Shown: positions 34,851-44,955, counted from the first letter of the stretch. The stretch: DNA of 64,000 nt from CAYRES01 sp964423425 (GCA_964423425.1 CAYRES010000001.1:310001-374000); one strand, 5' to 3'. Notes: a model not told the origin generated them from the sequence alone. Numbers and translations are program-made.

Positions 34851-37469
34851 GTGAAGACAAGCGAACTCAGGAAGCTGTTCCTCGAGTACTTCGTGCAGAA
34901 TGGACACCTCCTGGTGCCCAGCTCATCTCTCATACCGCATCGTGATCCTTCGGTTCTTCTGACCACTGCAGGCATGCAGCAGTTCAAGCCCTACTACCTC
35001 GGAGTGGAGGAGCCTCCCAGCCGGCGTCTCGCCAGCTGCCAGAAGTGTTTCCGTACCACCGACATCGATCGGGTCGGCTCCACCGCCAGGCACTGCACCT
35101 TCTTTGAGATGCTGGGCAACTTCGCCATCGGCGATTACTTCAAGAGGGAAGCCATTCACTTTGGATACGAGTTCTCGGTGGACTACCTGGGCTTCGACCC
35201 CCAACTGCTGTGGGTGTCGGTATTCGAGGGTGACGACGAGGTACCTCCCGACGAGGAGGCCATCGAGGCGTGGGAGCAGATGGGTATACCACGCGACCGC
35301 ATGGTACGGCTGCCGCGCAGCGAGAACTTCTGGGGGCCGGCCGGTCCCACCGGTCCCTGCGGGCCCTGCTCCGAGCTGTACCTGGATCGCGGCCCCGGCG
35401 TGGGCTGCGGCGAGCCGGACTGCAAGCCTGGATGTGAGTGCGACCGCTTCATCGAGTATTGGAACCTCGTCTTTACCCAGTACAACATGGGCTCCGACGG
35501 ACGGGTTTCGCCGCTGCCTTCGAAGAACATCGACACGGGCATGGGTTTGGAGCGGGTGGCCGCCCTCGTCCAAGGCGTCGATTCCGTGTTCATGAACGAC
35601 GTGTTCCAACCTCTCATCGAGCTGGGGGAGGAGCTCGCGGAGGTGCCGTTCGGACGGGACGAGAGGGCCGACGTCGCTCTCAGAGTGTTGGCCGACCACT
35701 CACGGGCCATGACCTTCCTCATTGCCGACGGGGTTCTTCCGGGCAACGAGGGCCGGGGCTATGTGTTGCGGCGTGTCATCCGCCGCGCTGCCCGGGTCAG
35801 TCGCACCGTCGACATGCAACCGCCCTTCCTCGGCCGCTTCGCCGAGCGGGTCATCGAGGTCCTCGGTGACGCATACCCGGAGTTATGTGAGCGCCGCGAC
35901 ACCATAGTCCGCATCGTGGACGCAGAGGAGGAACGCTTCAACCGCACGCTGGACCAGGGTCTCGTGCTGCTCAATCAGGAGATCGCCCGGACGCTCGAGG
36001 AAGGCAGCGGCACCCTTGCCGGCCGCGTGGCCTTCGTTCTCCACGACACGTATGGTTTTCCGGTGGAGGTCACCCGGGAACTCGCCTCCGAACGAGGTCT
36101 CTCCCTCGACACGGAGGAGTTCGCCCAAGCCATGGATGAACAAAGGGCCCGGGCGCGGAGCTCGCAGCAGGTGAGTAGCGAGGACAAGGAAGTGCTCGAG
36201 TTCGCCCGCGGGGTGGAGCAGCCCACTGAGTTCTGTGGATACGAGCGCGATGAGCTCTTCACCGTGATCCAGGATGTGCGTGAGGTTGGTGAGGGGCGCA
36301 TGGTCGTGTCTCTGCGGGAGAGTCCCTTCTATGCGGAGAAGGGGGGACAAACCGCCGATATTGGTTGGCTTGAGTCTGACACGGGTAAGGCCGAGGTGCT
36401 CGACGTCCAAGAACACGGTGCGGTTCAGATCATTGCGGCCCGCATTCTTCAGGGTAGCGTTCGCGCCGGCCAGCGCGTGCGGGCGGCCATCTCCACCGTG
36501 CACCGGCATTCAGTGGCTGCGAACCACACTGGCACCCATCTGCTCCACTATGCCCTGCGCACCATCCTGGGGGACGACGCCACCCAGGCCGGCTCGGCGG
36601 TGCGTGCCGACAAGTTCCGCTTCGATTTTGCGTACCCCGGCCCCTTGGGTTCGGAGCGGGTGGCCGATATCGAGGAGCTGGTGAACCGCAAGATCGTGGA
36701 GAATCACCCGGTGCGGGTCTTTACCACTACCCTCGAGCACGCGCGCGATCTGGGCGCGACGGCGCTCTTTGGCGAGAAGTACAGCGATTTCGTCCGCGTG
36801 GTCGAGGTCGATGATTTCAGTCGAGAGTTGTGCGGAGGCACCCATGTCTCCACTACCAGTGAAATTGGTGCCTTTAAGATACTGTCAGAGGCCAGCGTGG
36901 GGGCCAACGTGCGCCGCATCGAAGCGGTGACCGGACGCAAGGCGGTGGAGTACTACCGCGAGCGTGATCACATGCTGTCGCTGGTGGCAGAGGAGCTCCA
37001 AGTCCGTGACGATCAGGTTCTCCCTGGAGTGGGCAGGCTCAAGCAGCGCATCTCCGAACTGCACGAGGAGATACAAGAACTCCGTTCGGGAAAGACGGCC
37101 GACGTGGTGGGAGACTTGGCGGCCCAGGCCACCAAGGTGGGTTCGGCGGCATATGTGGTGGCGACCATCGAAGCCCGCGATCTCGAGCAGATGCTCGGGG
37201 TGGTCGACAAGGTGAGAGACCGGCTGAAGCAGGGTGTGGTGGCCTTGGGTGCCCAAGTGGACGGTAAGGCCCTTCTCGTGGTGGGCACAACGAAGGACTT
37301 GGACGGAACCCTCCACGCCGGTAACCTGGCCAAGGAGGCGGCTTCCCGGGTGGCGGGGGGTGGAGGAGGCACGGCGACTCTGGGCAGGGCCGGAGGTGGA
37401 GATCTCTCCGGCCTCGACGACGCGCTTGCCACCATACGCAGAGCGATTGAGGAAGCTCTGAGAGCGTAG
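34851..37469 (+). CDS. alaS: Alanyl-tRNA synthetase
   Basis: Class II synthetase with an editing domain. The 872 residues contain motif 1/2 segments (LTTAGMQQFKPYYLG, ARHCTFFEMLGNFAIGDYF), the editing site HTGTHLLHYALR with the CGGTH zinc motif, and a C-Ala domain with a glycine-rich VAGGGGGTATLGRAGG. An insertion GCGEPDCKPGCECD in the catalytic half gives extra cysteines, seen in several bacterial AlaRS. The GTG start follows GGAAAGGG. Only 71 bp separate it from the sigma gene, leaving no room for a T-box. Confidence 0.97.
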   Translation: MKTSELRKLFLEYFVQNGHLLVPSSSLIPHRDPSVLLTTAGMQQFKPYYLGVEEPPSRRLASCQKCFRTTDIDRVGSTARHCTFFEMLGNFAIGDYFKREAIHFGYEFSVDYLGFDPQLLWVSVFEGDDEVPPDEEAIEAWEQMGIPRDRMVRLPRSENFWGPAGPTGPCGPCSELYLDRGPGVGCGEPDCKPGCECDRFIEYWNLVFTQYNMGSDGRVSPLPSKNIDTGMGLERVAALVQGVDSVFMNDVFQPLIELGEELAEVPFGRDERADVALRVLADHSRAMTFLIADGVLPGNEGRGYVLRRVIRRAARVSRTVDMQPPFLGRFAERVIEVLGDAYPELCERRDTIVRIVDAEEERFNRTLDQGLVLLNQEIARTLEEGSGTLAGRVAFVLHDTYGFPVEVTRELASERGLSLDTEEFAQAMDEQRARARSSQQVSSEDKEVLEFARGVEQPTEFCGYERDELFTVIQDVREVGEGRMVVSLRESPFYAEKGGQTADIGWLESDTGKAEVLDVQEHGAVQIIAARILQGSVRAGQRVRAAISTVHRHSVAANHTGTHLLHYALRTILGDDATQAGSAVRADKFRFDFAYPGPLGSERVADIEELVNRKIVENHPVRVFTTTLEHARDLGATALFGEKYSDFVRVVEVDDFSRELCGGTHVSTTSEIGAFKILSEASVGANVRRIEAVTGRKAVEYYRERDHMLSLVAEELQVRDDQVLPGVGRLKQRISELHEEIQELRSGKTADVVGDLAAQATKVGSAAYVVATIEARDLEQMLGVVDKVRDRLKQGVVALGAQVDGKALLVVGTTKDLDGTLHAGNLAKEAASRVAGGGGGTATLGRAGGGDLSGLDDALATIRRAIEEALRA

Positions 37470-37471
37470 CC

Positions 37472-37951
37472 TTGCGGGTACTCGCGGTCGACGTCGGTAC
37501 CGCCCGGAGCGGTCTCGCTCTCTCCGACCCCAGCGGGCTCATCTGCCGACCTCTCGACATCATCGAAGAGAGAGACCACGAAGCTCTTGCCCGGACGGTG
37601 GCGGAAATCGCCACACGGGAGGGTGCGGGCATGGTCCTGGTCGGGGTGCCGCGTTCCCTGCGCGGCCATCCCAACAAGCAGTCGATTCTGTCGGAGAGGT
37701 TCGCCGGCCTGCTGCGCGCCCGTTTCGAGGGGCAGGTGGTGATGTGGGATGAGCGCTTCACCACCACACTCGCCCGCAGACTGAGCCCGCGGGGCCATAT
37801 GCCCGACGATGCCCGGGCGGCATGCTACCTTCTACAAAGCTACCTCGATGCTCCCCGCGAGGCGAGGGCAGGTATAGTTACTCGTGATGAGACATCCACG
37901 TCGAACAAACGAGACGACAGCAGTCGTAGCGGTCACAGAGGCGGTAGATAA
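37472..37951 (+). CDS. ruvX: Putative pre-16S rRNA nuclease RuvX (YqgF)
   Basis: RNase H-fold nuclease that trims the 5' end of pre-16S rRNA. The 159 residues start MRVLAVDVGTARSGLALSD (catalytic Asp near residue 7), then VGVPRSLRGH, DERFTT, and the DDARAACYLLQSYLD end with the last acidic residues. About 20 residues beyond the normal end are Ser/Arg-rich. The TTG start is set by the N-terminal motif. The stop shares one base with the mltG ATG. Confidence 0.93.
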   Translation: MRVLAVDVGTARSGLALSDPSGLICRPLDIIEERDHEALARTVAEIATREGAGMVLVGVPRSLRGHPNKQSILSERFAGLLRARFEGQVVMWDERFTTTLARRLSPRGHMPDDARAACYLLQSYLDAPREARAGIVTRDETSTSNKRDDSSRSGHRGGR

Positions 37952-39039
37952 TGCCTGAGGAGATACATACGCCCGCCCGGAGAACCGGCCGGAAGGCGAC
38001 CACACGGCGGAACCGGTTCCTCGTGCTGGCGGGTTTCGGTGTGCTCATCGTGGTGGCCGTCATCATCGTGGTTGCCGCCGCCGGCGGTCTGCGTGACAGA
38101 GGGGCCACCACGGCCTCAACCTCGCCGACGGGGCCGATCCACGTCACCATAGAGACCGGTCTGTCTGCCGTGGCCATCGCAGAGCTACTCGAAGAGGCGG
38201 GTGTAGTGACTTCGGCCCGGGGGTTTTTGAACGATGTGAAGGCCGCGGGTGCGGAGACGCAGCTTCGTCCCGGGCGGTACGCCTTTGGCGCCCTCGAGCC
38301 CCACGAATCGATCATCACCAAGCTGTCAACCGGCCAGCAGGATGATGTCGCGAAGATCACCATTCCCGAGGGTTTGAGCATAGACCAGGTGGCGGCCAGG
38401 CTCGAAGACACGGTGGACGTGGACGGCGCCGACTACGAAGCATTGGCGCACAGCCCGAGCAGCTTCTCCGTGCCACGAGTGGCGGGAGACCGACTGGAGG
38501 TCGAAGATCTCGAGGGCCTACTCTTTCCGAGCACGTATTACGTAGAGCCGGGTTTCTCCTCCGAGCAGCTTATTGCCATCCAGCTTGCGACGTTCGAACA
38601 GAAGACGGCTTCTCTGCCCTGGTCCAACGCAGCTGGTCTGGGGCTCACGCCGTATGACATCATCATCATCGCCTCTCTGATCGAGAAAGAGACCAGCATT
38701 CCCGAGGAGCGACCGCTGGCGGCGGCAGTCATCTATAACCGGCTGGACAAGGACATGCGTCTCGAGTTCTGTTCGAGCGTGCGTTTCGCCCTCAAGAAGT
38801 GGACAGGCGCCCTCACCACGAGTGACCTTGAGACCGAATCTCCGTATAACACCTACAGGAACAGGGGTCTGCCGCCGGGTCCGGTGTCGAGTCCGGGCCT
38901 CGATGCTCTTGAGGCGGCGCTCAACCCGGCGGATGTCGACTACCTGTATTTCGTCCTGATCGATGAGGATGGGCATCACTTCTTCACCTCGTCGTACGAC
39001 GATTTCCTGGAAGCCAAGCGCCGGTCCCCCGGCCAGTAG
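37951..39039 (+). CDS. mltG: Endolytic transglycosylase MltG
   Basis: Membrane-anchored enzyme that cuts nascent peptidoglycan strands. The 362 residues have a cytoplasmic Arg-rich head, one helix (FGVLIVVAVIIVVAAAGG), a LysM-like region, then LEGLLFPSTYYV and the catalytic Glu in ASLIEKET, ending with NRGLPPGPVSSPG. The order alaS-ruvX-mltG-aroE is conserved in Actinomycetota and related phyla. Confidence 0.95.
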   Translation: MPEEIHTPARRTGRKATTRRNRFLVLAGFGVLIVVAVIIVVAAAGGLRDRGATTASTSPTGPIHVTIETGLSAVAIAELLEEAGVVTSARGFLNDVKAAGAETQLRPGRYAFGALEPHESIITKLSTGQQDDVAKITIPEGLSIDQVAARLEDTVDVDGADYEALAHSPSSFSVPRVAGDRLEVEDLEGLLFPSTYYVEPGFSSEQLIAIQLATFEQKTASLPWSNAAGLGLTPYDIIIIASLIEKETSIPEERPLAAAVIYNRLDKDMRLEFCSSVRFALKKWTGALTTSDLETESPYNTYRNRGLPPGPVSSPGLDALEAALNPADVDYLYFVLIDEDGHHFFTSSYDDFLEAKRRSPGQ

Positions 39040-39160
39040 AGGGTTCAGCGCAGGGTTCTCCGCGCCGGGGTGCCAAGAGAGGCCCCAAGTCGTATGAAAC
39101 TCACGCGCCGTGCGTAGTAGGGTGGGGAAGGCGGGTGGGTTCGACCAGGAGAGGGGAACA

Positions 39161-40024
39161 ATGGCCGCTGCCATCTCGGGCTCGACGAAGGTTCTGGCAT
39201 TGCTGGGTCATCCCGTGGCGCATTCACTGTCGCCGCGGCTTCACAATGCCGCCTGTGAGGCTCTTGGCCTCGATATGGTCTATGTCACGTTCGACGTCGA
39301 GCCCGCCGCTCTCCCTGCCGCGGTCGACGGCCTCCGCGCCCTGGGCGTGGCCGGTGCGAATGTCACCGTGCCCCACAAGGAGCGGGTGGCTGCTTTGCTC
39401 GACACCTTGGAGGGCGCTGCCGCCTCGCTTCGCACGGTGAACACCATCGTGAATCGTGACGGCCGCTTGAGCGGTCACAACACCGACGTTGCGGGTTTCA
39501 GCCGCGCCCTCTGCGCAGGGCTCCCAGGGAAGCCTGCCGGAAGCCGGTACGTGGTCTTCGGGGCGGGCGGGGCCGCGCGGGCCGTGGTGTGGGGGCTCGT
39601 AGCCCTCGGCGCGGCGCGTGTCTCCATCTACAACAGGACTCACGAGAAGGCGGTGGCCTTGGCGGCCGAAGCACGCAACTGGGCCTCTCCCGAGGGTGCG
39701 TGTGAGGTCGAAGCAACCGTCCTCTCCGGCCTGGCCGCACGTATCGACGACGCCCAGGTGGTGGTGAACGCCACCAGTGTCGGTTTGGAATCCGGCCTCA
39801 AGGACATTCCCTTTCCTGTCGATAGTCTATCTAGCAAACACACGGTGATGGATTTGGTGTACGACACACAACCAACGGTGTTCCTACAAAAGGCGGGGGA
39901 GAAGGGCGCTCACCTCATCTCAGGTGTGTCCATGCTTCTGGAGCAGGCCGCGCTCTCTTTCACTCTCTGGACGGGGCGGAAGCCCCCGCTCTTGGACATG
40001 AAGAGGGCACTGGAGCTGGTGTGA
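39161..40024 (+). CDS. aroE: Shikimate dehydrogenase
   Basis: Reduces 3-dehydroshikimate with NADPH in the aromatic amino acid pathway. The 287 residues show the substrate motif SLSPRLHN, the catalytic lysine in VTVPHKE, the Asp in GHNTDVAGF, and the dinucleotide loop VFGAGGAARAVV. ATG 39161 is preferred over in-frame GTG 39110 because GGAGAGGGG lies just before it. Later pathway genes (aroA, tyrA) are 22 kb away. It abuts pilB by one base. Confidence 0.95.
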   Translation: MAAAISGSTKVLALLGHPVAHSLSPRLHNAACEALGLDMVYVTFDVEPAALPAAVDGLRALGVAGANVTVPHKERVAALLDTLEGAAASLRTVNTIVNRDGRLSGHNTDVAGFSRALCAGLPGKPAGSRYVVFGAGGAARAVVWGLVALGAARVSIYNRTHEKAVALAAEARNWASPEGACEVEATVLSGLAARIDDAQVVVNATSVGLESGLKDIPFPVDSLSSKHTVMDLVYDTQPTVFLQKAGEKGAHLISGVSMLLEQAALSFTLWTGRKPPLLDMKRALELV

Positions 40025-41742
40025 TGCAATTGCCGAACGAAGAGCTCTCTCAGCGCAGACAGACGAAGAAGCGTACAGGTGAGATCCTGGTGGAGATGGG
40101 TCTCATCACCCCGCAGCAACTCATGGAGGCGCTCGAGGAGCAGAAGGTCAGCCATCGGCGCATTGGAGAGATCCTGGTTGAGCGCAAATGGGTCAAGAAC
40201 TACGAGCTGGCCGAAGCCTTGGGCCGTCGGCTCGGTGTGCGTTTTATCGATCTCTCTGAGACCAGGATCGATCCCGCCGCCGCCAGCCTCATCTCTGAAC
40301 GTGATGCCAGACGCTATGCGGCGCTGCCGGTGGCATTCGATGATGATCATACCCTTGTTGTGGCAATGGCCGATCCGGCCAACATCTTTGCCATAGATGA
40401 TCTGCGTATCCTCACCGGCTGCGACATTGAGCCGGGCATCGCCACAGAGGAAGACATCTTCGAACAGATCGGCCAGCTGAACCGGCTCGATGAGAGGGTG
40501 GGGCAGGATCTCGAAACCGCTGCGGAAGAAGACGCCTCTGACCAAGACATCCGCGACCTCTTGGAGAGGGTCGACGAGGCCCCCATCGTCAAGCTCGTCA
40601 ACAGCATCATTGCTCAGGCCGCCGAGGACGGGGCCTCCGACATACACTTCGAGCCACAGGCCAAGGAGATGACTGTGCGGTTCCGCCAAGACGGCGTGCT
40701 CCACGAGGTGATGTCGGTACCGCGCAGGCTGCAATCAGGCGTATTGTCCCGGCTCAAGATCATGGCCGACCTCGACATCGCCGAACGCCGTGTTCCGCAA
40801 GATGGGCGCATCGGGCTCATGGTGGGCGGCAAACCCATCGACATGCGGGTCGCCAGCCTGCCCACCGTGTACGGAGAGAAGATTGTCATCCGTTTGCTCG
40901 ACCGGTCCAGCGTGCTCATGCGTCTTGAAGACCTGGGCTTCGGTGAGAAAGCCCTCGCCCGCTACCGTAAGTCGTTCACGAAGCCCTACGGGGCCATCCT
41001 GGTGACGGGCCCGACTGGATCGGGCAAGTCCACCACGCTCTATGCGACGCTGAACATCTTGAACTCGCCGGAGAAGAACGTGATCACGGTGGAGGACCCG
41101 GTGGAGTACCGCCTCCCGGGCATCAACCAGGTGCAGACCAACACCAAAGCCGGGCTCACGTTTGCTTCGGGCCTCCGTTCGATCCTGCGTTGTGATCCCG
41201 ACATCGTCATGATCGGCGAGATTCGCGACAAGGAGACCGCTCAGATAGCCATCGAATCGGCCCTCACCGGCCATCTCGTGCTCTCCACACTGCACACGAA
41301 CGATGCTCCCGGAGCGCTGTCCCGGCTCACGGAGATGGGCATCGAGCCCTTCCTCACCGCTTCCGCAGTCGATTGTGTGCTGGCCCAGAGGCTGGCGCGG
41401 CGCCTTTGCGACTTCTGCAAAGAAGCTTACAAGCCGACGAAGGAGATGCTGCGCCGTAACGACTTCCCCCAAGAAGTGGTGGATGACTGGGAGTCCGTGA
41501 CGCTCTACCGCGCCCAGGGCTGCAAGCGCTGCAACGGCACCGGCTACAAGGGCCGTTTGGGCATCTACGAGGTCATGCTGGTCTCTGAAGCCATAGAAAG
41601 GCTAACGGTAGAACGCAAGAGTGCCGATGAAATAGGCAGAGTGGCTCAAGCTGAGGGCATGAAGAGCCTTCGTGAGGATGGCATCGACAAGGTACTCGAC
41701 GGCATCACGAGCATCGAAGAGATTGCCCGCGTGATCGTGTAG
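40024..41742 (+). CDS. pilB: Type IV pilus assembly ATPase PilB
   Basis: Hexameric ATPase that powers pilus extension. The 572 residues contain the GspE/PilB N-terminal domain (GEILVEMGLITPQQL), then Walker A GPTGSGKST starting at residue 329, the Asp box, Walker B DIVMIGEIRD, the His box, and a zinc tetracysteine module (CDFC and CKRC). The ATG at 40024 overlaps the aroE stop; a GTG one codon earlier is equally possible. It is first of the pilB-pilT-pilC set; pilin, pilM-N-O and prepilin peptidase genes are not here. Confidence 0.95.
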   Translation: MQLPNEELSQRRQTKKRTGEILVEMGLITPQQLMEALEEQKVSHRRIGEILVERKWVKNYELAEALGRRLGVRFIDLSETRIDPAAASLISERDARRYAALPVAFDDDHTLVVAMADPANIFAIDDLRILTGCDIEPGIATEEDIFEQIGQLNRLDERVGQDLETAAEEDASDQDIRDLLERVDEAPIVKLVNSIIAQAAEDGASDIHFEPQAKEMTVRFRQDGVLHEVMSVPRRLQSGVLSRLKIMADLDIAERRVPQDGRIGLMVGGKPIDMRVASLPTVYGEKIVIRLLDRSSVLMRLEDLGFGEKALARYRKSFTKPYGAILVTGPTGSGKSTTLYATLNILNSPEKNVITVEDPVEYRLPGINQVQTNTKAGLTFASGLRSILRCDPDIVMIGEIRDKETAQIAIESALTGHLVLSTLHTNDAPGALSRLTEMGIEPFLTASAVDCVLAQRLARRLCDFCKEAYKPTKEMLRRNDFPQEVVDDWESVTLYRAQGCKRCNGTGYKGRLGIYEVMLVSEAIERLTVERKSADEIGRVAQAEGMKSLREDGIDKVLDGITSIEEIARVIV

Positions 41743-41770
41743 CGGCACGCAGACGGCAGGGAGGTACAAC

Positions 41771-42835
41771 GTGGATCTGGCCGACATTCTGCTTGAGGTA
41801 TTGGAACGGGGGGCATCCGACCTTCACCTCACGGTGGGGGTGCCTCCTGCGGTTCGCATCAACGGTACCCTCGAGCATCTCGATTATCCACGCCTGAGCC
41901 TCACCGACACCAGAGAACTCGTCTACAGCATCCTCACCCAGGAGCAGCGACAGCGCTTGGAAACCGACTGGGAGATCGACTTCTCCTACTCCGTACCCGG
42001 GGCAGCCCGCTTCCGTGTCAATGCCTTCTTCCAGCGGAACAGCCTGGGCGCCGCGTTTCGCTTGGTGCCGCTGAACGTTCTGAATATCGACGACCTGTCG
42101 TTGCCGAAGGTGGCGCATACCTTCTGTACGAAGGCTCGAGGCATCATCCTGGTTACGGGCCCCACCGGTTCGGGGAAGTCCACCACGCTCGCGGCCATCA
42201 TCGACGAGATCAACGATATCCGCTCCGACCACATCATGACCATCGAAGATCCCATCGAATTCCTTCATAAGCACAAGAGCTGTATCGTGAATCAGCGCGA
42301 GGTCGGCACGGACACCAAGGGGTTCGGCCGGGCGCTGCGCTCGGTACTCCGGCAGGATCCCGACATCATTCTCATCGGCGAGATGCGCGACTTGGAGACC
42401 ATACAGACCGCGCTCACCGCGGCCGAGACGGGCCACTTGGTCTTCGCCACCCTTCACACGCAGGACTGCCCGCAGACCATCGACCGGATGATCGACGTCT
42501 TCCCCCCTCATCAGCAGGAGCAGATCAGGGTCCAGATCGCAGCGACCATCCAGGGTGTGCTGTCACAACAGCTTCTGGCCCGTAGGGACGGCCACGGGCG
42601 AGTGGTGGCCTGTGAGGTGTTGATTCCCACGCCGGCGGTGCGCAATCTCATACGCGAGGGAAAGACCCATCAGATCTACACCATTATGCAGACCGGCACC
42701 AAGTTCGGCATGCAGACCATGGATGCAGCCCTCGCCGATCTCGTGAGACGCAAGCTCATCACCCGCGAGATGGCGGAGACCCACGCATCCAACCCGGAAG
42801 ACCTGGGCAGGTTGCTCATGAGCGGCGCTGCGTAG
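41771..42835 (+). CDS. pilT: Twitching motility retraction ATPase PilT
   Basis: Drives pilus retraction. The 354 residues show ERGASDLHLTVG, Walker A GPTGSGKST from residue 130, Walker B DIILIGEMRD, the AIRNLIRE-type segment (here AVRNLIREGKTHQIYT) and the C-terminal QTMDAALADLVRR typical of PilT rather than PilB. GGAGGT precedes the GTG start by 6 nt. Presence of a true PilT implies retractile pili and twitching motility. Confidence 0.95.
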   Translation: MDLADILLEVLERGASDLHLTVGVPPAVRINGTLEHLDYPRLSLTDTRELVYSILTQEQRQRLETDWEIDFSYSVPGAARFRVNAFFQRNSLGAAFRLVPLNVLNIDDLSLPKVAHTFCTKARGIILVTGPTGSGKSTTLAAIIDEINDIRSDHIMTIEDPIEFLHKHKSCIVNQREVGTDTKGFGRALRSVLRQDPDIILIGEMRDLETIQTALTAAETGHLVFATLHTQDCPQTIDRMIDVFPPHQQEQIRVQIAATIQGVLSQQLLARRDGHGRVVACEVLIPTPAVRNLIREGKTHQIYTIMQTGTKFGMQTMDAALADLVRRKLITREMAETHASNPEDLGRLLMSGAA

Positions 42836-42873
42836 GCGGCGGTGTGTGAGCGGAGGAGCGGGGGAGGGATACA

Positions 42874-44094
42874 GTGACAACCTATGTGTACACCGCTCGA
42901 GGTGACCGGGGAGCCTCACAGCGCGGCGAGGCTGACGGTGCCTCCAAGGCTGCGGTAGCCGCTGAGCTGCGGCGGAAGGGTCTGACCGTACTCACCCTCG
43001 ACGAGAAGCGTGGCCAGAGCCTCAAGGCCCTCGACGACTACCTGCAGAACTTGACCACCATCAAGATGCGCGATCGGGTAGTGTTCTCGCGGCAGTTCGC
43101 CACGATGATCAACTCCGGGCTGGCCATCCTGCGTTCGCTCTATATCCTCGAGGAACAAACCGCCAATCCGCGATTCAAGAAGATCATCGCCGCCGTACGG
43201 AACGACGTGGAAGCCGGTCTACCCATCTCCGATGCTATGGAGAAACATCCGGCGGCCTTCAACACACTCTACGTAGCCATGGTCCGTGCGGGAGAAGTGG
43301 GGGGCGTACTCGACCAGACACTCGACAGGCTGGCGACTCAGCTAGAGAAGCAGGACAGCCTCAGGCGGACCGTCAAGTCGGCCATGACCTACCCGATTCT
43401 CATCGGAGTCTTCGCCATCCTCGTCATGTTTGGCATGATCGTCTTCCTCATTCCCATGTTCGAGAACATGTATACCGAACTCGGGGGCACTCTGCCGCTC
43501 CTCACCCGGATCATGGTGGGCATCAGTAACTTTGTGCGCAGCTGGTGGTTCATCGTGTTCCCCGCCCTCATCGCGCTCATCTTCGGTCTTCGTGAACTCA
43601 AGCGCAGCAAACAGGGTGTGAGAGTCTGGGATCGCGTCAAGCTGAAGACCCCCATGCGAATCGGCGACATCATCCGCAAGATCGTGATGGCACGTTTCAG
43701 TCGTACCCTGGCGACGCTGGTCACTTCCGGGGTCCCTATTCTGCAGGCCATCGACATCACGGGCAAGACCGCCGGTAACAGCGTAGTGGAAGAAGCCATG
43801 CATGACACCAAGGAACGCATCAAGGCGGGTGACTCCATAGCCCGGCCCTTGGAGAGGTTCCCCATATTCCCTCCCATGGTCACACAAATGATCGCCATCG
43901 GGGAAGAGACCGGCGCCCTCGACAGCATGCTGCATAAGATCGCCGATTTCTACGAGGATGAGGTCGATGCCGCCATCAAGTCTCTGACTTCCATCTTGGA
44001 ACCCATAATGATGATCCTGGTGGGAGGCCTGGTGGGAGTCATCGTCATCTCGATGTACCTGCCCATCTTCAACATGTTCAACCTGGTGCAGTAG
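42874..44094 (+). CDS. pilC: Type IV pilus inner-membrane platform protein PilC
   Basis: Platform protein that couples PilB/PilT to the growing pilus. The 406 residues have two T2SF domains (FSRQFATMINSGLAIL and FSRTLATLVTSGVPIL), each followed by membrane helices, three in all. A GGGAGGG sequence lies before the GTG start. The gene is 38 bp after pilT and 9 bp before a sigma-factor gene, so all four are probably co-transcribed. Confidence 0.95.
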   Translation: MTTYVYTARGDRGASQRGEADGASKAAVAAELRRKGLTVLTLDEKRGQSLKALDDYLQNLTTIKMRDRVVFSRQFATMINSGLAILRSLYILEEQTANPRFKKIIAAVRNDVEAGLPISDAMEKHPAAFNTLYVAMVRAGEVGGVLDQTLDRLATQLEKQDSLRRTVKSAMTYPILIGVFAILVMFGMIVFLIPMFENMYTELGGTLPLLTRIMVGISNFVRSWWFIVFPALIALIFGLRELKRSKQGVRVWDRVKLKTPMRIGDIIRKIVMARFSRTLATLVTSGVPILQAIDITGKTAGNSVVEEAMHDTKERIKAGDSIARPLERFPIFPPMVTQMIAIGEETGALDSMLHKIADFYEDEVDAAIKSLTSILEPIMMILVGGLVGVIVISMYLPIFNMFNLVQ

Positions 44095-44103
44095 GAGAGG
44101 ATC

Positions 44104-44949
44104 GTGCCGGCAACCGCACAACTGGCGAGCGTAGAGGCCTCGGCCGGCTCCCGGGTCGAGTCCCGCGACATGTTGCTCGGCAGGGCACCGCAGCCCGGCC
44201 GGCACACGTCTGAGACGAACGAGGCCTGGGCGAGCTGTTACCAGAGAACCGGTTGTCTGACCTGCCTGGATACCCTTGTGGAGGCCAACGAGCCGCTCCT
44301 GCATCACACCTTGCGACGCTTCCGTTCCAGCAACGAACCCTACGAAGACCTGTTCCAAGTCGCCCGCATGGGCCTGTTGAAGGCCGCACAGCGCTATAAG
44401 CCCGACCGGGGCACGCGCTTCTCCACGTACGCGACCGCTATAGTCGACGGTGAAGTCCGACATTACCTGCGCGACAGTCTGCTTATGCGCCAGCCCCGAT
44501 GGGCACGACGTCTCTACGGTGAGGTCGAACGTGCGCAGGCCGACTTCTTTCGGGAGCGCGGTCGGTATCCGACGGTGTCGGAAATCGGCGAGGCCATCAA
44601 CGTGCGCGAGGAAGGTGTCACCGAGATTCTTCGTGTGTGGGCTCAGCTCAATATCCATTCCTGTGACGAGCCCGATGTCTTGGAGGAGTCTCCTTCGGTG
44701 GATCGGAGCCTCGTACGTAGCGCACGCAGAGAGAGCTTCAGCTTACCCGTAGAAGATCGCATCGCGCTGTACGACGCGCTGTCGACTCTGTCTGAGCTGC
44801 AGCGGCGCATCATCTACCTGGTGTTCTTCAAAGACCTCACGCAACAGCAGGTGGCCGATGAGGTCGGCCTGAACCAACGGGCCGTCTCGCGAGAACAGAT
44901 GAGAGCCCTGTCGCGCCTGAAGGGCATACTCACCAAGAAGGTCTTCTGA
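44104..44949 (+). CDS. Alternative (group 3) sigma factor at the end of the pilus operon
   Basis: A 281-residue sigma-70 protein. After a 60-residue poorly conserved N terminus come region 2 (EDLFQVARMGLLKAAQRYKP, RFSTYATAIVDGEVRHYLRD), region 3 (RYPTVSEIGEAI), and region 4 HTH (TQQQVADEVGLNQRAVSREQM). It is group 3, in the range of SigB/SigF and WhiG/FliA types; I cannot assign it firmly to one. Co-transcription with pilBTC suggests it directs pilus or motility genes. GGAGAGG precedes the GTG. A gene for an RsiG-like anti-sigma lies 2.1 kb beyond, on the other strand. Confidence 0.87.
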   Translation: MPATAQLASVEASAGSRVESRDMLLGRAPQPGRHTSETNEAWASCYQRTGCLTCLDTLVEANEPLLHHTLRRFRSSNEPYEDLFQVARMGLLKAAQRYKPDRGTRFSTYATAIVDGEVRHYLRDSLLMRQPRWARRLYGEVERAQADFFRERGRYPTVSEIGEAINVREEGVTEILRVWAQLNIHSCDEPDVLEESPSVDRSLVRSARRESFSLPVEDRIALYDALSTLSELQRRIIYLVFFKDLTQQQVADEVGLNQRAVSREQMRALSRLKGILTKKVF

Positions 44950-44955
44950 GCGGTT

